A stretch of DNA of 64,000 nt, taken from positions 5,780,129 through 5,844,128 of the forward strand of contig OV050032.1 in the NCBI GenBank assembly GCA_920105625.2, read 5' to 3'. Positions 11,268 through 22,649 of the stretch are shown here, one piece after another. The notes beneath the pieces were generated by a model, which did no database searches, was not told the DNA's origin, and saw only the letters and a list, made by a program, of their open reading frames with translations. The first letter of the stretch is position 1. Each line of letters begins with the position of its first letter. The stretch is from Clusia tigrina. Its lineage: Eukaryota > Arthropoda > Insecta > Diptera > Clusiidae. The translations under genes were made by a program, and so were the position numbers.

Positions 11268-12056
11268 GGTAGGTAGGTAGGTAAGGCGACCACCCGAAGG
11301 GCGCACTTAGGCCAACATTGACCCTTTGTGATACCGCATGAGACATCAGATCCCATCCCTTTCAAAGGTCCAGCCATTTGGAGCTTTTAATGAAGCAATT
11401 GATGGAGCTAGTCTTTTTTTTTGAGATATTCCCCAAAGAGTCCAGAAAGTAGTCGGCTAGGAAAGTGCGCCTCCTTCTGGGCAGCGCTAGAGACGTGCAC
11501 AACAGTGTACAATGGACTGCAACTCCTGCAGAAGTCGTTAGGGGCAATGTAGGCATCCTACACCCGTGTGTGCCTAGAGTCCAGTGCCCCGTTAGGGCGC
11601 TAATCACGGAACGTATGCTTCGTCTATTCAGAGACACTAGGTCCTTAGAGCCCTTGACATTTATCTCTGGCCAGGTTTGTCTCTCTCACCTGGCACCCAG
11701 TATATATGTAGCTTCCGGTTGGTGGCCAGTCTATCCATTGCTGCCTTGCATTGCAGAACATTTCTTGAAGATCCTCAGCAAGAAGTTACAGCTTTGATCC
11801 CAACCTGGCTATCTAAGTATAAGCTTACTGTGGAGTTCGCAGCTTCTGTTATGCAGGGGAGTTCTGTGGCTTTCCAAATTGCAAAAGCTTCCGCTTGAAA
11901 AATACTGCAATAGTTAGATAGTCGGAAGGGGCTCAGTAGATCGAAAGGTCGCGGTGCTTTAAATCCCCTACACAATAGTAATAGGTAGTCTGAAAGGCTG
12001 TCTGATATATATCTAGTTCGACGCAGCTGCTCGTGAACATTTTCAAGGCTTTGCAT
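11268..12056 (-). mobile_element. LINE RNase H and finger relic, LOA/R1-like family B, copy 1
   Basis: The minus strand reads RNase H pieces (YCSIFQAEAFAIWKAT, then YLDSQVGIKAV), then ISALTGHWTLGTHGCRM, then a damaged finger, then the shared 3' end with a GTAGGTAGGTAGG tail at 11270-11282. A plus-strand copy at 46005-46605 has the same order and confirms the family. Several frameshifts separate the pieces. A 46-bp piece of another LINE tail (11938-11983) interrupts the RNase H part. Confidence 0.75.
11938..11983 (+). mobile_element. Terminal piece of LINE family E inside family B
   Basis: The block GAAAGGTCGCGGTGCTTTAA followed by ATCCCCTACACAATA matches the 3' ends at 16764-16825 and 16969-17020, which lie on the opposite strand. 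Confidence 0.6.
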
Positions 12057-13236
12057 TTAGCCTCCATGCCCCCACGCCATCCCTTTTACCTCACCCTAAA
12101 TAGGCACCATATAATAGCCCACTCCAGATTGAAGACTCGATCCTGAGCCAAAGTAATTCTCAGATTCAATCAGTCTTATGTAAGTAAGTCTTATGTAAGT
12201 AATCTCAAGACCAACTTGGATTTTCTACAAAATCGAATACGACCAAAATCTATCAATCGTTCACAGACAATTTCAAACATGCACTCAGTCTAACAGAACC
12301 GCTTCATTCGTTTCTCTGGAAAGCTCAGAAGATTCATTTTTCATCCCATTTCTGCTGGGATGCTGCCTGAGTGCCTGATTGCACGAACTGAGCATGTGTG
12401 CCAGCGCCAAGCGTTAGAACACAAACAATGGCAGAGGCACACTTCAGCGGTTCCTTCCTTAGATATTTCGGGCATTGAGCACCTTACTGCTTGCCGCATG
12501 GTGCATGTATGGCTGCCATTAAATGTTAGACTCGCTTGAGTTCGTCTGATCTCAGTCGATTCTAACAACTTAATGCGCACACTTTTATCGGCATACGTCT
12601 CTATTAAGCTGTTGATTTGATGATGATGATGATGAGCTCATTTGATATTTCGAAATAGAAAGTTACTTTTCCTTTGCCTATGGCAGAGTAGAGCGCTGCG
12701 CTGTTCTTTAAATAACTGACTAATTTAACTGATTAAAAGATATGCCGCCGTTGCCCACATTTACTGCTGATTGACGACTGGCTACTGACTTAATGCTTTC
12801 TTCTGCTTATGCCGCCAATCCGCCGCTCCAGCAATCAATATTTTTTATCAAACCTATATTTTTTTCTGTCCGTAGCGTTGAGTGGCTTCGGTTTTAGCCA
12901 CCGATCAGCGATGGTGCGGCAGTATTCGGCACTTAAATGGAATTGGGAGAAAAAGTTGGTGCTGCAATTTGTGTAGAGCGGCACTTGCATGCCTTTACAG
13001 GTCCTATACCTATATTTTATCACACACACACACACACACACACACACAAGTCTTACAATTGCCTATTAATCTAGTAACTAATTTTATAGTTCATGTACCT
13101 AATTATTGTTGGAACGGCAATCGTACCTCATTATTGTTGTGTGTGCGAGATAGCATCATCCTTTCTATATCATAGTCCTCGTACTCGTATGACAGTAAGT
13201 GAAAACATTTCACTACTGGCATATAGTATTTGAAAG
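12057..13236. other. No gene seen
   Basis: Contains a GATGAT run (about 12616-12634) and a CA microsatellite (13020-13048). No recognisable protein on either strand. Confidence 0.45.
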
Positions 13237-13318
13237 AATGGGCTGGCACAATAGACCTCTGTGGTCGCAGTGCCTAAGGACGATGGCCCAACCCTTAACA
13301 TTACATTACATTACATTA
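13237..13318 (+). mobile_element. 3' tail fragment of LINE family D
   Basis: This 80-bp piece repeats, in opposite orientation, the 3' end found at 13808-13880: GGGCTGG...ATAGA, GTGGTCGCAGTGCCTAAGG, then an ACATT-repeat tail (TAACATTACATTAC). It is a very short 5'-truncated insertion. Confidence 0.8.
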
Positions 13319-13807
13319 GAAATAAGGGAATAGCAACAGGAACGAATGAGGAATGTTCTAGACCTGATGTGAATGTAACATTTATCCATGTTTATTAATG
13401 AAATGTCTATTTCGTTACATACACACAGAACTGATGTTCTTTTATGTGAACTGGTGGCAAGACACCTATAAAAGTCTGGTTTTGTAATGAGTAGAAATAA
13501 AATATGTTAATCACTCACGTTCACAGAGAAAAAGGAGATCGTAATAAAGTTAAGAATGCATAAGGTTAGTTAACAGCGGACGCCTTCTACACGAAAGCGC
13601 AGTTTAAAGCTCCATCATAGAACGAATAGTCCAGGCATCATTCAAAACTTTTAATGGAGAATCCTCCCTTTTTTTCGAGAACTCTCCCTCTTTGTTATTA
13701 TGTCCATTCCGGAACTCACTTGTCATCAATCTCCACGGCGATTCATAGAGTTGCAAGGTTAACCATAGTTTGTTCTCATTACTCGCAGTATAGAGTTCAG
13801 AAAAGCT

Positions 13808-14800
13808 GTAATGTAATGTTAAGGGTTGGGCCATCGCCCTTAGGCACTGCGACCACAGAGATCTATTGTACCAGCCCACTCATTCAGTGAGTGACTACTG
13901 TGCTCAGGAATTGAATCAGACCAGTCTGCGATGTTTGCATCAGGTCGCCATCTCCGAGAAAATGTTTGCCGAGGTGCCTTACTCTTGTGCGTGCAAGGGC
14001 CGGGCAACTGGCGATTAGATGCCCCATAGACTCATCGTCTTCTAGGCAAAATCTACATAATTTGGTATCAGCGAGGCCCATTCTGTGCAGGTGCTCATTG
14101 TAGGGAAACTGATCCATCAACGCACCGCACAGTATCCTCAGTTGATTTCTTCTCAGTGATAGGGCCAATTTAGCCTTTTCTGCGTTGAAAGACAGGAACC
14201 TCTTTGAGTGCATCAGACCCTCTAAGCTGTTCCAGTACTCATTTTTTCGCTGCATCGTCCAGCGGAAAAATAAGTACTGGATTTTAGATCCAGCTTAAAA
14301 GCGTGCTTATTGAATCTGAACATTGGACATGGTCTTATGTAGAGGTTGTCTGTCCCTACTTTAGCTCGTATGTCCGCTGCTTTGTTGCCTGCAAGTCCCT
14401 CATGGCCTGGAACCCACACCAGAGAATGTCTGTTGTTTGTGGCCAGTCTGCTGAGTGCACAGTGGCACTCCCAAAGTGTTTTGGAGTATTTGTTGAGTGC
14501 TTTTAATGCAGCCTGACTATCTGAGAATATATTGGTTATAGCTCTTATAGGTTGCCTGCTGATGGTTACCGACTCCAGGATCGCACATAATTCGGCCTGA
14601 AACACAGTCGCATCAATGCATAAAGAGAATCAGATGTATGTTCTAGTGCCCACCATCCCCGCGCCAACGCCCATAGACGCTTTTGATTCTTCAATGTACC
14701 TAGAGCCCATTGCTGCCTTGTTGGAAACAGGACTCTGTACCTTCTTGTAAAGTCGAGGGCTATGTCCGTTTCATCCAGGGTTAAGAAAAGCTGCTGTATT
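13808..14800 (-). mobile_element. LINE RNase H and finger relic, family D
   Basis: Minus-strand reading from 14800 gives a broken RNase H: ASMGVGAGMVGTRT, DATVFQAELCAILE, FSDSQAALKAL and LVWVPGHEGLAGNKAADI. A frameshift near 14240 leads to a 123-codon frame with LRRNQLRILCGALMDQFPYN and the Cys/His finger CRFCLEDDESMGHLIASC. The element ends in the ACATT tail near 13808. Catalytic Asp and Glu positions of RNase H are recognisable, but the reading frame is split, so it is a pseudogene. Confidence 0.8.
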
Positions 14801-16763
14801 GGTCATTTAACAAATATTTTTCTAGCTGTGTAATAACTAATAATAAGATTTACAGTGTAGTTACGAAGTGTTCTGCTCATATTATGCGACTGCGAAACAT
14901 TCCACTTGTTTATGAATGCTTCCCGCTACCAGAGTACCACATTGCCAGGCAGTTGTCTCTGCCTAACTATAACTAAACAAGGTCGTTTTCGTTTCTGTTT
15001 TATTTTATTTATTTATTTATTTTATTAACATTGCTTTTAGCGGCTCTGAATATGTAAAAATGTGAGAAATTAATCTCAGCTAAGTTTCTATTGAGACCGA
15101 TGGGGGAGGGCCCACTTGGGTGCTCTTAGGAGAGAAAGTTGAAACAGAACATCTTCTGTAAGACAGTTGCTCGTTAATTATGGCATTAATGGTTGGTTTT
15201 TTATGTATTTATTTTCATTTTATTTTATTGTTTTATTATTATTTATTCATTTATTTTGATTGTCTTTTGTATTTTAATTGTGTTACTTTATTTGTTAATC
15301 TCTCTTTTTGTTGCTTTGACTAAACATCCAATTAAAGAGAATTGTGTGCAGCTCCTAAAACCACTTAATAGATCAAATACGAAATGCAGACTGGACTTGA
15401 CTGTCATTAGCATGCCATGACAATCCAAACCAAACCAAACCAAACCAAACCAATCAAAGCCAATCCCATCCAGCAATCACAGCCTCCATGCATCAATATT
15501 GATTTTGGCTCTTGTGTGCCCAGCTATGAATGAGAACGAAGCCGGCTGCGACTGGGGTTGGTATCGCTGTGCTCTATGCTAATTAGTACAAATCAACACG
15601 CAAGCGAGTCCAAACCACTCCAAGCAGCCTAAACGCTAAATGTACATGACAGATCGTTTCATTTGCGTCGTGTTTTGTCCAATAAGCAAGCTGTGTAGTG
15701 ACATTTCCACTTCTGGAGTTATTGATACAAGTAGAAATCTAAATTGCCCGTATGTGTGTGTGCGTGTGTGTGTGTTTGTGGGGCTGTGTGATGTGGCACA
15801 TGGCTGGCCGCCTTACCTGGTAACTGAAGACGCTTCGGCTGCAATTGCCTAGACGCACTTTCATCTTTCTTATCAGCAGCTGCTGCGGTGCAACTTTGTG
15901 CATTTCTGTTATTCATTTCTTCGTGTTTTTTTGTGTGTCTTTTCTTTCTGCCGCTTTTGTGTTCGCTTTAGCGTTTGCGAATTTTCTTTGTTCGTGTTCC
16001 TTAGTAACTCAAACAGTCGAACACTCGGACACTCGACCACTCGAACAATTCCCATGCGTTCACCAGCAATTTTAATTTGAAATTTCATTTCCTTTTATTG
16101 TGTGCCGGGGTGCTTCGATGCTTCGGTGCGTTTGGTGAATTTTTCATGCGCATTTAATTAGTGTAAATATGGCTAAAATTAAATTCGCCATATTGCGCGC
16201 CGAGCACACCAACAAACAACTTTCTTTTATATACTTTGTAGAAGGAAAGATCTCCTTTCGAATTGAATGCACACAATAAAATGGCATAAAATCGTATAAA
16301 ATATTCCTTTATAAAGTTTTGAAGGCAAATATTCGAAAGTTCGTTGAGGAAGTGAAAAAGCGATAATTTGCAAGCCACAATTTTGTAAAGAAAATTTTCA
16401 AGAGGATATGACCAGATAAATGTGCTGCCAGGAATGAGGCAACCTTCCGCCACTATGAACAAAACATTTTATACACATCGTCACATCCGTCACTCCTTTT
16501 GTGTTTGGGCTGAGCACCAACTGAAGATTCTCCTCGCACTTGGATCGTGTTGTGCCATTGTCCAGGCGTCGTTCAGATGGTGGTTGCTTCATGCGTGTTC
16601 AATATGAACAGATATGGCAGCCACGGTTTTTGCCTCACCAAACTGTTTTGCATAACTTAGTCGTCTTACCCGATGAATGATACGGAAGCAGTGATATTGA
16701 ACAAGCCTCTGGGTGTCGGTCTTATATGGGTTTCAACTGAACTATGTCGGTTAATACAGTTAT
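14801..16763. other. No gene seen; A/T-rich with small repeats
   Basis: Holds TTTA-rich sequence (15000-15030 and 15195-15300), a CCAAA run (15425-15452) and GT-rich sequence (15752-15780). Short frames have no family signal. Confidence 0.45.
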
Positions 16764-16825
16764 TATTGTATAGGGGATTTAAAGCACCGCCACCTTTCGA
16801 TCTATTGTAAAGTAACTCCAAAGAA
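16764..16825 (-). mobile_element. 3' tail fragment of LINE family E
   Basis: Matches the terminal block at 16969-17020 (TAGGGGATTTAAAGCACCGC then CCTTTCG). A short 5'-truncated copy just beside the longer one. Confidence 0.6.
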
Positions 16826-16968
16826 TATCTTCTAGTTTTCCAACTATTCTTTAAACAAGTTTCCGCAATTTTCTATTATTTTATTCCGTACCTGATTTCT
16901 TAATATATATGCAGAAACTCTGCAATGGCTCTAATGGAACTTAACTATTTGAAGATTGTCGGATCGAT

Positions 16969-18250
16969 ATTATTGTGTAGGGGATTTAAGCACCGCGACC
17001 TTTCGTTATATTGTGCCCCCCATCAGAGATTCAAAGTACATCTTTGAGTCCTATCCTCTGGATAAACGTGAAGACAAGTTTTGGCTTCAGAGGTTTCACA
17101 TCACTGGCAGAGCCCTGGAAGAATCCCAAGTATTTCCAGCGGGTGTGCAAGAGAGCCGGACATTGTGTCAGCACATGCAAAGACGTCTCTTCTTCCTCCA
17201 GGCAGAATCTGCAGCCCCCTTACTCACCATATGTGAGTTCAGTTTACAGTGTCCTGTAAGTAGGCCTGTCATCATCCTAAGATTATTCTTAGAGAGATTC
17301 ACTCATTAATCGAATTCGAATCTTTTTAGCTGGTATGTCCCTAGAAGATATCCTTAGGCCTGGTGTGTTAACCCAGTGTTTGTGCCTATGCTGTCCCTCA
17401 TCGATCCTAAGCTGGTTGAACAGCTTACCTTTGCCTACACCACTGAAGGTTTCTGGGCCAATAAAGGATGTTGCAGCCCACTTCCTTGCAAGTTCGTCAG
17501 TAATCTCGTTCCCTTCTATACCAGTATGTTCTGGAACCCATAGAATGGTAACTTTGTAGCGTGAGCCAAGAGCATTAAGTTTTTTTGTTGCACCCCCATA
17601 CCAGTTTCGAAGTTACCTGATAAGAGGTAAGTGCCCCAATAGCCTCTTGACTACCCGATAAGATGGCATTGACATTGAAAAAGGTCAAGGGTCAAAGGCA
17701 CGGATATTCTTGCGCTCGTAACTTTTTTCAATGTTGAAATGTGCACATTTCTCAATAGCGTGGATTTCCGCCTGGACGATGCTAGTATATTTGCCTAGGG
17801 ATTCATAGTATTTGCCTAGGGATTCATAGTATTTGTATCTAGGTCCAAATACCCCCGCTCTGGAACCCTCTTCTGTAAGAGATCCGTCGGTATACCAGGT
17901 GATCGTAGACTGATCTAACCTGTAGGTTTCGCTGAGACCTCTCCAAGCGTTTTTGTAGCTCCACTCTGCTTTAAACCACTTAGTGAAACTGTAGCGCGTG
18001 TTTTTGTAAAGTCTGTCGGTGTACAGATGTCTGGAATGGCCTTTGATAATGTTTCGACCGATGAGGCTTTCAGGACCGTTTACTTTTCTCTCGTCATTCT
18101 ACACAGAGCCCTCTTCTCTTGTGTTTCCACAAATATGTGCAGGGTTGTAACTTCCAGTATGACGTTCAGGGCGGCTGTGCGACAGTTTCTCATAGCCCCA
18201 GTTATACAGACACCTAAACACAGTTCATCTTATAGAAATACTAGATTAGG
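16969..18250 (-). mobile_element. LINE RNase H and finger relic, family E
   Basis: On the minus strand the order is an RNase H start (YTDGSLTEEGSRAGVFG, then YTSIVQAEIHAIE), the later RNase H motif VTILWVPEHTGIEGNE with DELARKW, then a finger CRFCLEEEETSLHVLTQC followed by PALLHTRWKYLG. A short duplicated piece (ATTTGCCTAGGGATTCATAG, about 17795-17830) lies in the RNase H part. The 3' end is the shared family-E terminal block. Frames are interrupted by shifts and stops. Confidence 0.8.
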
Positions 18251-19850
18251 TTAAACAAAATATTGCTTCTGAATACAATTTGAGATAAGAAGAAAAGTTG
18301 CCAAATCGTGGCTATGGACAATGAAGATCGTATTCGTTATCAGTTATCTATCCAGTCAGCAGTTATCTATCCATTGACAAGATGACAGCTTACACTAGGA
18401 GCTCTTAAAAGGGTGTAATGCTCGTCAGTTTGTGCAGTAGAAGCCTGCCTCATGCCTCTTCTTGGGAGTTCCAAACACATCTCAAATGTGTCTGACGTTT
18501 ACCTATGGTCCTTGCGCTGACTATCACCATCCTAAGTAAGGGAGCTTTTCAGTCGGCTCCACACCGTGGTGTCCCAATGGGTCTTTATGTGTGCTCAAGT
18601 ATGCTTTTGGCAAACTAGGCGGCCACTCCTACTTACCTTACCTATGGTGGTGTGTTTCTAGGTATGCATATCGCCCTCACGCACCTCCTTGCCACCCCTT
18701 AAACAGCTCCAAATCTACGCTGAGAAGTATCCGCTTATTGGCCCCACTTTGCCGCGCTATGTATGTAGAAATTCACCGCCAACATTTTGCTGTATCTCCT
18801 GAAAGTGAGCAACTTTATTTTTTTAGTCGTTTTGTTCTCGGGCGCGTTACGCGACGACTTTCAGCAGTAAAATATGCAAAATCAAAACTGAAACTTGAAA
18901 ATTGCATTAACGAATTTCTAATTATAATTAAGAAATTAAAAATAAACGTTGTCCGACTGGCAGCCACATTTGATTGAGCAGCATGTGTCATGAGGTGCGA
19001 GCTGCGAGCCATTAGGAGGCGTTCGCTTTTACTTTCGCACTGACGCTCCTGCGGTTGCGTTTGTGGGAGTGTGTGTGTGTATCCGCGTGCTTGCTAAAAC
19101 CACTTCTAATTGACATTTGCATATAAAATGAATCATCATTTTTATATGGCATCACAAAGTTATGAGCCACTACACCCACAGTCAGAGGGGAGCGAGCGTG
19201 GCTGTCATTACGATAGCGACGGCCGCAGCTCCGGCTCCGAATGCAACAGAAAGTCGAAACTTGTCTACTTTGATAGCGTGGAAATATTTGGAAACGCTCA
19301 CATATGCTGGCATTCTTGCCACATTTTTCGCCGTCGGTCGCTGTCAGTGGCGCTGCTATTGTTGTTGTTGCTGCTGCTGTTGTTGTCCAACATGAATTTC
19401 ATTGCAATTTCATTGCTGCGTATTTTATAAATTGCAACAGTTTATCGCCCAGCTGCAGAGGAAGACGTACGCTTAATTGCCGCCGCTACCACAGTATCTG
19501 AGCAATAATTATCGGGCGGCGTGAAAATTCGAGCTGTGAGTGGAAAGTGAAATTGTGAAGAGGCGTGGCGTGTCGCGGCATAGCGTTCAGTTAAGATTTT
19601 CGTACAAAACGCTCACAAGTAAGTGGTGTCAATGCATAGCCGTGCCTTAATGAAGACGAATGAGCCATAAATTGGTGCATGTGGCAATTTAAGCAATCAA
19701 ACGCTCCCTTGTTTTCGGTGTAATTCACTCGATCGAACCCGTACAAACTTCGCTCGAGCAGCAGTAATTGGGAAGCACACCAAGGCAGTTTACGTCATAT
19801 GTCATTTACTTTATGGCACATCTAAATGCTGCATTTCTCCACTTTGCAGC
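18251..19850. other. No gene seen
   Basis: Contains GT (19065-19080) and TTG/CTG (19358-19385) runs. A 128-codon frame at 18591-18977 (plus) shows no family motif and I do not support it. Confidence 0.4.
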
Positions 19851-19851
19851 C

Positions 19852-20212
19852 TGGTCTGACACAAATTCTCTTATGACCATTCCAAGTTGAATGTGGATGG
19901 TATGGGATTCTTTATAAGCAAACTTCTTCAGAAGTTGAATGGCCCCAATCCATAGAAAACGAGTACTTAAACTACCCCGGCAAAATGGGAAGATAGTCTT
20001 TGGAGGAAAGTCTTTCTCTCTCTGTCTCTCTCTCTCTCTCTTACACTGAGGCAATTGGTCTGACACAAATTCTCTTATGACCATTCCAAGTTAAATGTGG
20101 ATGATATGGGATTCTTTATAAGCAAACTTCTTCAGAAGTTGAGTGGCCCCAATCCATAGAAAACCGAGTACTTAAACTACCTCGGTACAATGGGAAGAAA
20201 GTCTTTGGAGGG

Positions 20213-20254
<42 letters not shown>

Positions 20255-20266
20255 CTGAGGCAGATG
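19852..20266. repeat. 204-bp tandem duplication ending in a CT microsatellite
   Basis: Two copies start at TGGTCTGACACAAATTCTC (19852 and 20056). They are about 95% alike, and each ends in CT repeats (20014-20040; 20216-20250). Confidence 0.9.
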
Positions 20267-20548
20267 ATATTTTCCGTTTTGTGGAACTTAATACCAGTAG
20301 TTCCGCTAGAGATCATCACCTAAACATCGCCACTAACAATCTTGGAAGTCAATGCAAATGTGCACAGGCGTAACCAACAAGTTCCCGAGACATGATCGCA
20401 GGAACTACTGCCGTTCAGTCAATGGAATGTTTATAGTGCTGGCAACTCTTATGCTCAAGCCTGGCATTTGGTCACATTCTCATCCCTGGCACACATTCTG
20501 CAACTTGCTTCGAAGAAGAATCACTGCAATAACAACACTGTAACTTGG

Positions 20549-20554
20549 TTTATT
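20549..20554 (-). promoter_or_regulatory. Poly(A) signal AATAAA for the NudC-like gene
   Basis: AATAAA on the minus strand, about 237 nt after the stop codon, followed within 20 nt by a GTGTTGTT element that could serve as the downstream GU-rich site. It is the first AATAAA downstream of the stop that I see. Confidence 0.5.
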
Positions 20555-20790
20555 ATTTAATCACAAGATTTACAACAACACAAGAATAGTTAATATTAAT
20601 TTAGTGTTTCTTTGATAATATTCTATCCTATCCTACTCTATCTGAATCTAAATATTTCTACTCCAGCAATGAACCCATACTTGTAACTGTTTTCCACCAA
20701 AATTATACTAAACTCTCCCAAAAATGTTGCTCTCTACTGCAATGTCAACGTCCATTCGACAGCACAGCATGGTCTCGCTGCATGTTGATC

Positions 20791-21567
20791 CTATTCGGAG
20801 ATCATGCCGTCGAATACAAAATCAAAGCGTGGCGAAATTAAGGAAATTGGCGGATCAGTGGTAATTAGGCGATTCCACCAAGTCATCTTATTAAGAAGTA
20901 TAGCTACACTATTGTCTCCGCGTATCATCCAATTGGTTTCATTGGGCTTCACCTCAGCGCATAGGCGTCCCTTAATGATGGGCATCTCGCCGATCACACC
21001 GATGGTAATATATTTCTTGGCAACTTTAATTCGTATATCTTTTAGTCGGGGTGCGAAATTGAAGTGGACCACTATCTTGATTTGTTGGGCTGTCTGCTTC
21101 CATTCATACTTGCCAAAGGAGTATCCGTTTCCATAATTCTTTAGCGGTGGCAACGAGACTGCACTGTCCTCATCGTCCGAACTGTCAGACGTTGTATTGA
21201 CGAGCTGAACCCAGCAACTCTTCTCCCTTTGCTCATTAATGATGCTCATGGGTTCCTCTTCGGAGAAATCACATATTTGGCTCTGGTCCAACATTTGAGC
21301 ACATTCCGGCTCCTCTGCCTGTTTTTGTACGATGCGTTTGGCCTGTGGGAAGCCGGCAGGTGTCAAGTTCACTTCCATAGCAATTCCGGCTTCTTTTTCG
21401 AAAACATCCCGAACAATCTGTTTCCAGATGTGATCTGTGCCAATGAAGAATTCGGTCCGGCGACGCAAATAACTGGCGACAGTGGTGAGGAAAACTGGTA
21501 TGTCACCACGACATTCCTCCATCAACTTAGCGAAGGTATCTTCGAATCGACCATTATTAACCGACAT
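20791..21567 (-). CDS. NudC-like CS-domain protein, intronless
   Basis: A 258-residue protein. Residues about 7-60 match the NudC N-terminal region (FLTTVASYLRRRTEFFIG). Residues 61-145 are a variable acidic and Ser-rich linker (SDSSDDEDS). Residues about 152-240 form a CS (p23-like) domain with KYEWKQTAQQIKIVV, the RLKDIRIKV strand, GRLCAEVKPNETNWMI and the hallmark WWNRLITTDPPI. NudC proteins are Hsp90-linked co-chaperones that stabilise dynein-pathway proteins. The usual NudC C-terminal tail of 60-80 residues after the CS domain is missing, and family members are usually about 330 residues. The frame is uninterrupted, so it may be a retrocopy or diverged paralogue of nudC, possibly with tissue-restricted expression (inference). 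A possible initiator TCAGT lies about 45 nt upstream (21612-21616, minus). Confidence 0.85.
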   Translation of the reverse strand: MSVNNGRFEDTFAKLMEECRGDIPVFLTTVASYLRRRTEFFIGTDHIWKQIVRDVFEKEAGIAMEVNLTPAGFPQAKRIVQKQAEEPECAQMLDQSQICDFSEEEPMSIINEQREKSCWVQLVNTTSDSSDDEDSAVSLPPLKNYGNGYSFGKYEWKQTAQQIKIVVHFNFAPRLKDIRIKVAKKYITIGVIGEMPIIKGRLCAEVKPNETNWMIRGDNSVAILLNKMTWWNRLITTDPPISLISPRFDFVFDGMISE

Positions 21568-21774
21568 GATTGAAAAAATTTAAGCTTACAATAAAATTGG
21601 ACAAAAGCTCGACTGATTCCAGGACATAGAAAAAAATTCTAATTTATTGTTCGTCTGAATTTCAGTTCAGTCTTCTTTTCAATGACAAGTAATTCTATGT
21701 ATAATAATAATAATAATATGTAAAGTAATAAACACAGTGAAAGGGGTGTAGAAGAAAGTGTTCCTTAAATAGAT

Positions 21775-22235
21775 AGATATATAGATAGATAGATAGTAGT
21801 GGGGTAGGCCGGAGAGCCGCAAAAGAAGAAGGAGGCCTCCAAGCATTCAGGCATTGATGCTCATTGTTGTACTAAGCCTGGAAAAATATTTAGGAGAAGA
21901 GGGGATGTAGAGGATTTTGGAAAGGAAGTTGCACCTTTTCAAACTTCTTTGACTCTTTTATGAAGCTCGGAACTCTGTCCAGGGATAAGGAATGTACATT
22001 ATCCATTCCCAAAACTTTTGAGCCTAATATGCGCCTCCTCATTCTGGCAAAGGCAGGACAATTGCAGAGAAAATGCTTTGTGCCGTCCTGTGCTTCCTCC
22101 AAACAGAATATGCAGTTCGTACTCTCGATAATGTATATGGTCGCCATATAATGATCCCATGGAGTATGCCCTGTGATTACCCCAACCAATGATCGAAAAT
22201 CTTTCCTTCGTAATGTCAGAAGAAAATTTGCAATT
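21775..22235 (-). mobile_element. LINE ORF2 C-terminal fragment, family C, copy 1
   Basis: Minus-strand reading gives FRSLVGVITGHTPWDHYMAT, then the finger CIFCLEEAQDGTKHFLCNC and PAFARMRRRILGS, then VPSFIKESKKFEKV and a stop, followed by a short 3' end and a GATA-repeat tail (21767-21795). It matches 57251-57733 closely. It is 5'-truncated and the finger segment is still open. Confidence 0.85.
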
Positions 22236-22570
22236 CTTCTGTGATTCTTATATTAATATCGTTGAATTTCTCTGAACTCCTCAATGGGAGAGAACTGCGC
22301 TAGAGAATTCTATGTCAAAAGAAAGCTTTGAGTTGATCAAATTCAGAGATTGTTACCTACGCCGATATCTCATATATGATCATTTAGATCGATATAAAAT
22401 TATAAGCTAAAGTTCATCGACAGCTTTGATACTTTCTGTTGGTCAAGTGTGAAAATAACCACCGAATATTCTTGATTCAATATCAGTCAACAGAATTTTC
22501 ACCACTCCTTTTAGAGGCGGAAATGGTGACTCGAAGAGAAAAAGGTTTTTTAGAAAGAAACATTTTTGAG

Positions 22571-22646
22571 ACCAAGCCCGGGGCAGGATTGGAACCTGCG
22601 ACCCTCTGAGTGTGCCTGCGTACCTAGTGACTAGACCACAGAGATC
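22571..22646 (-). mobile_element. tRNA-like head, probable SINE
   Basis: The minus strand has an A-box-like D arm (GGTCTAGTCACTAGG) and a B-box GGTTCCAATCC inside a perfect five-pair T stem (GCAGG/CCTGC) with a seven-base loop. The two ends do not pair as an acceptor stem and no clean anticodon stem forms, so it is not a working tRNA. A tRNA-derived SINE or pseudo-tRNA is most likely. A SINE body would run toward lower coordinates (about 22430-22570). Confidence 0.5.
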
Positions 22647-22649
22647 ACG

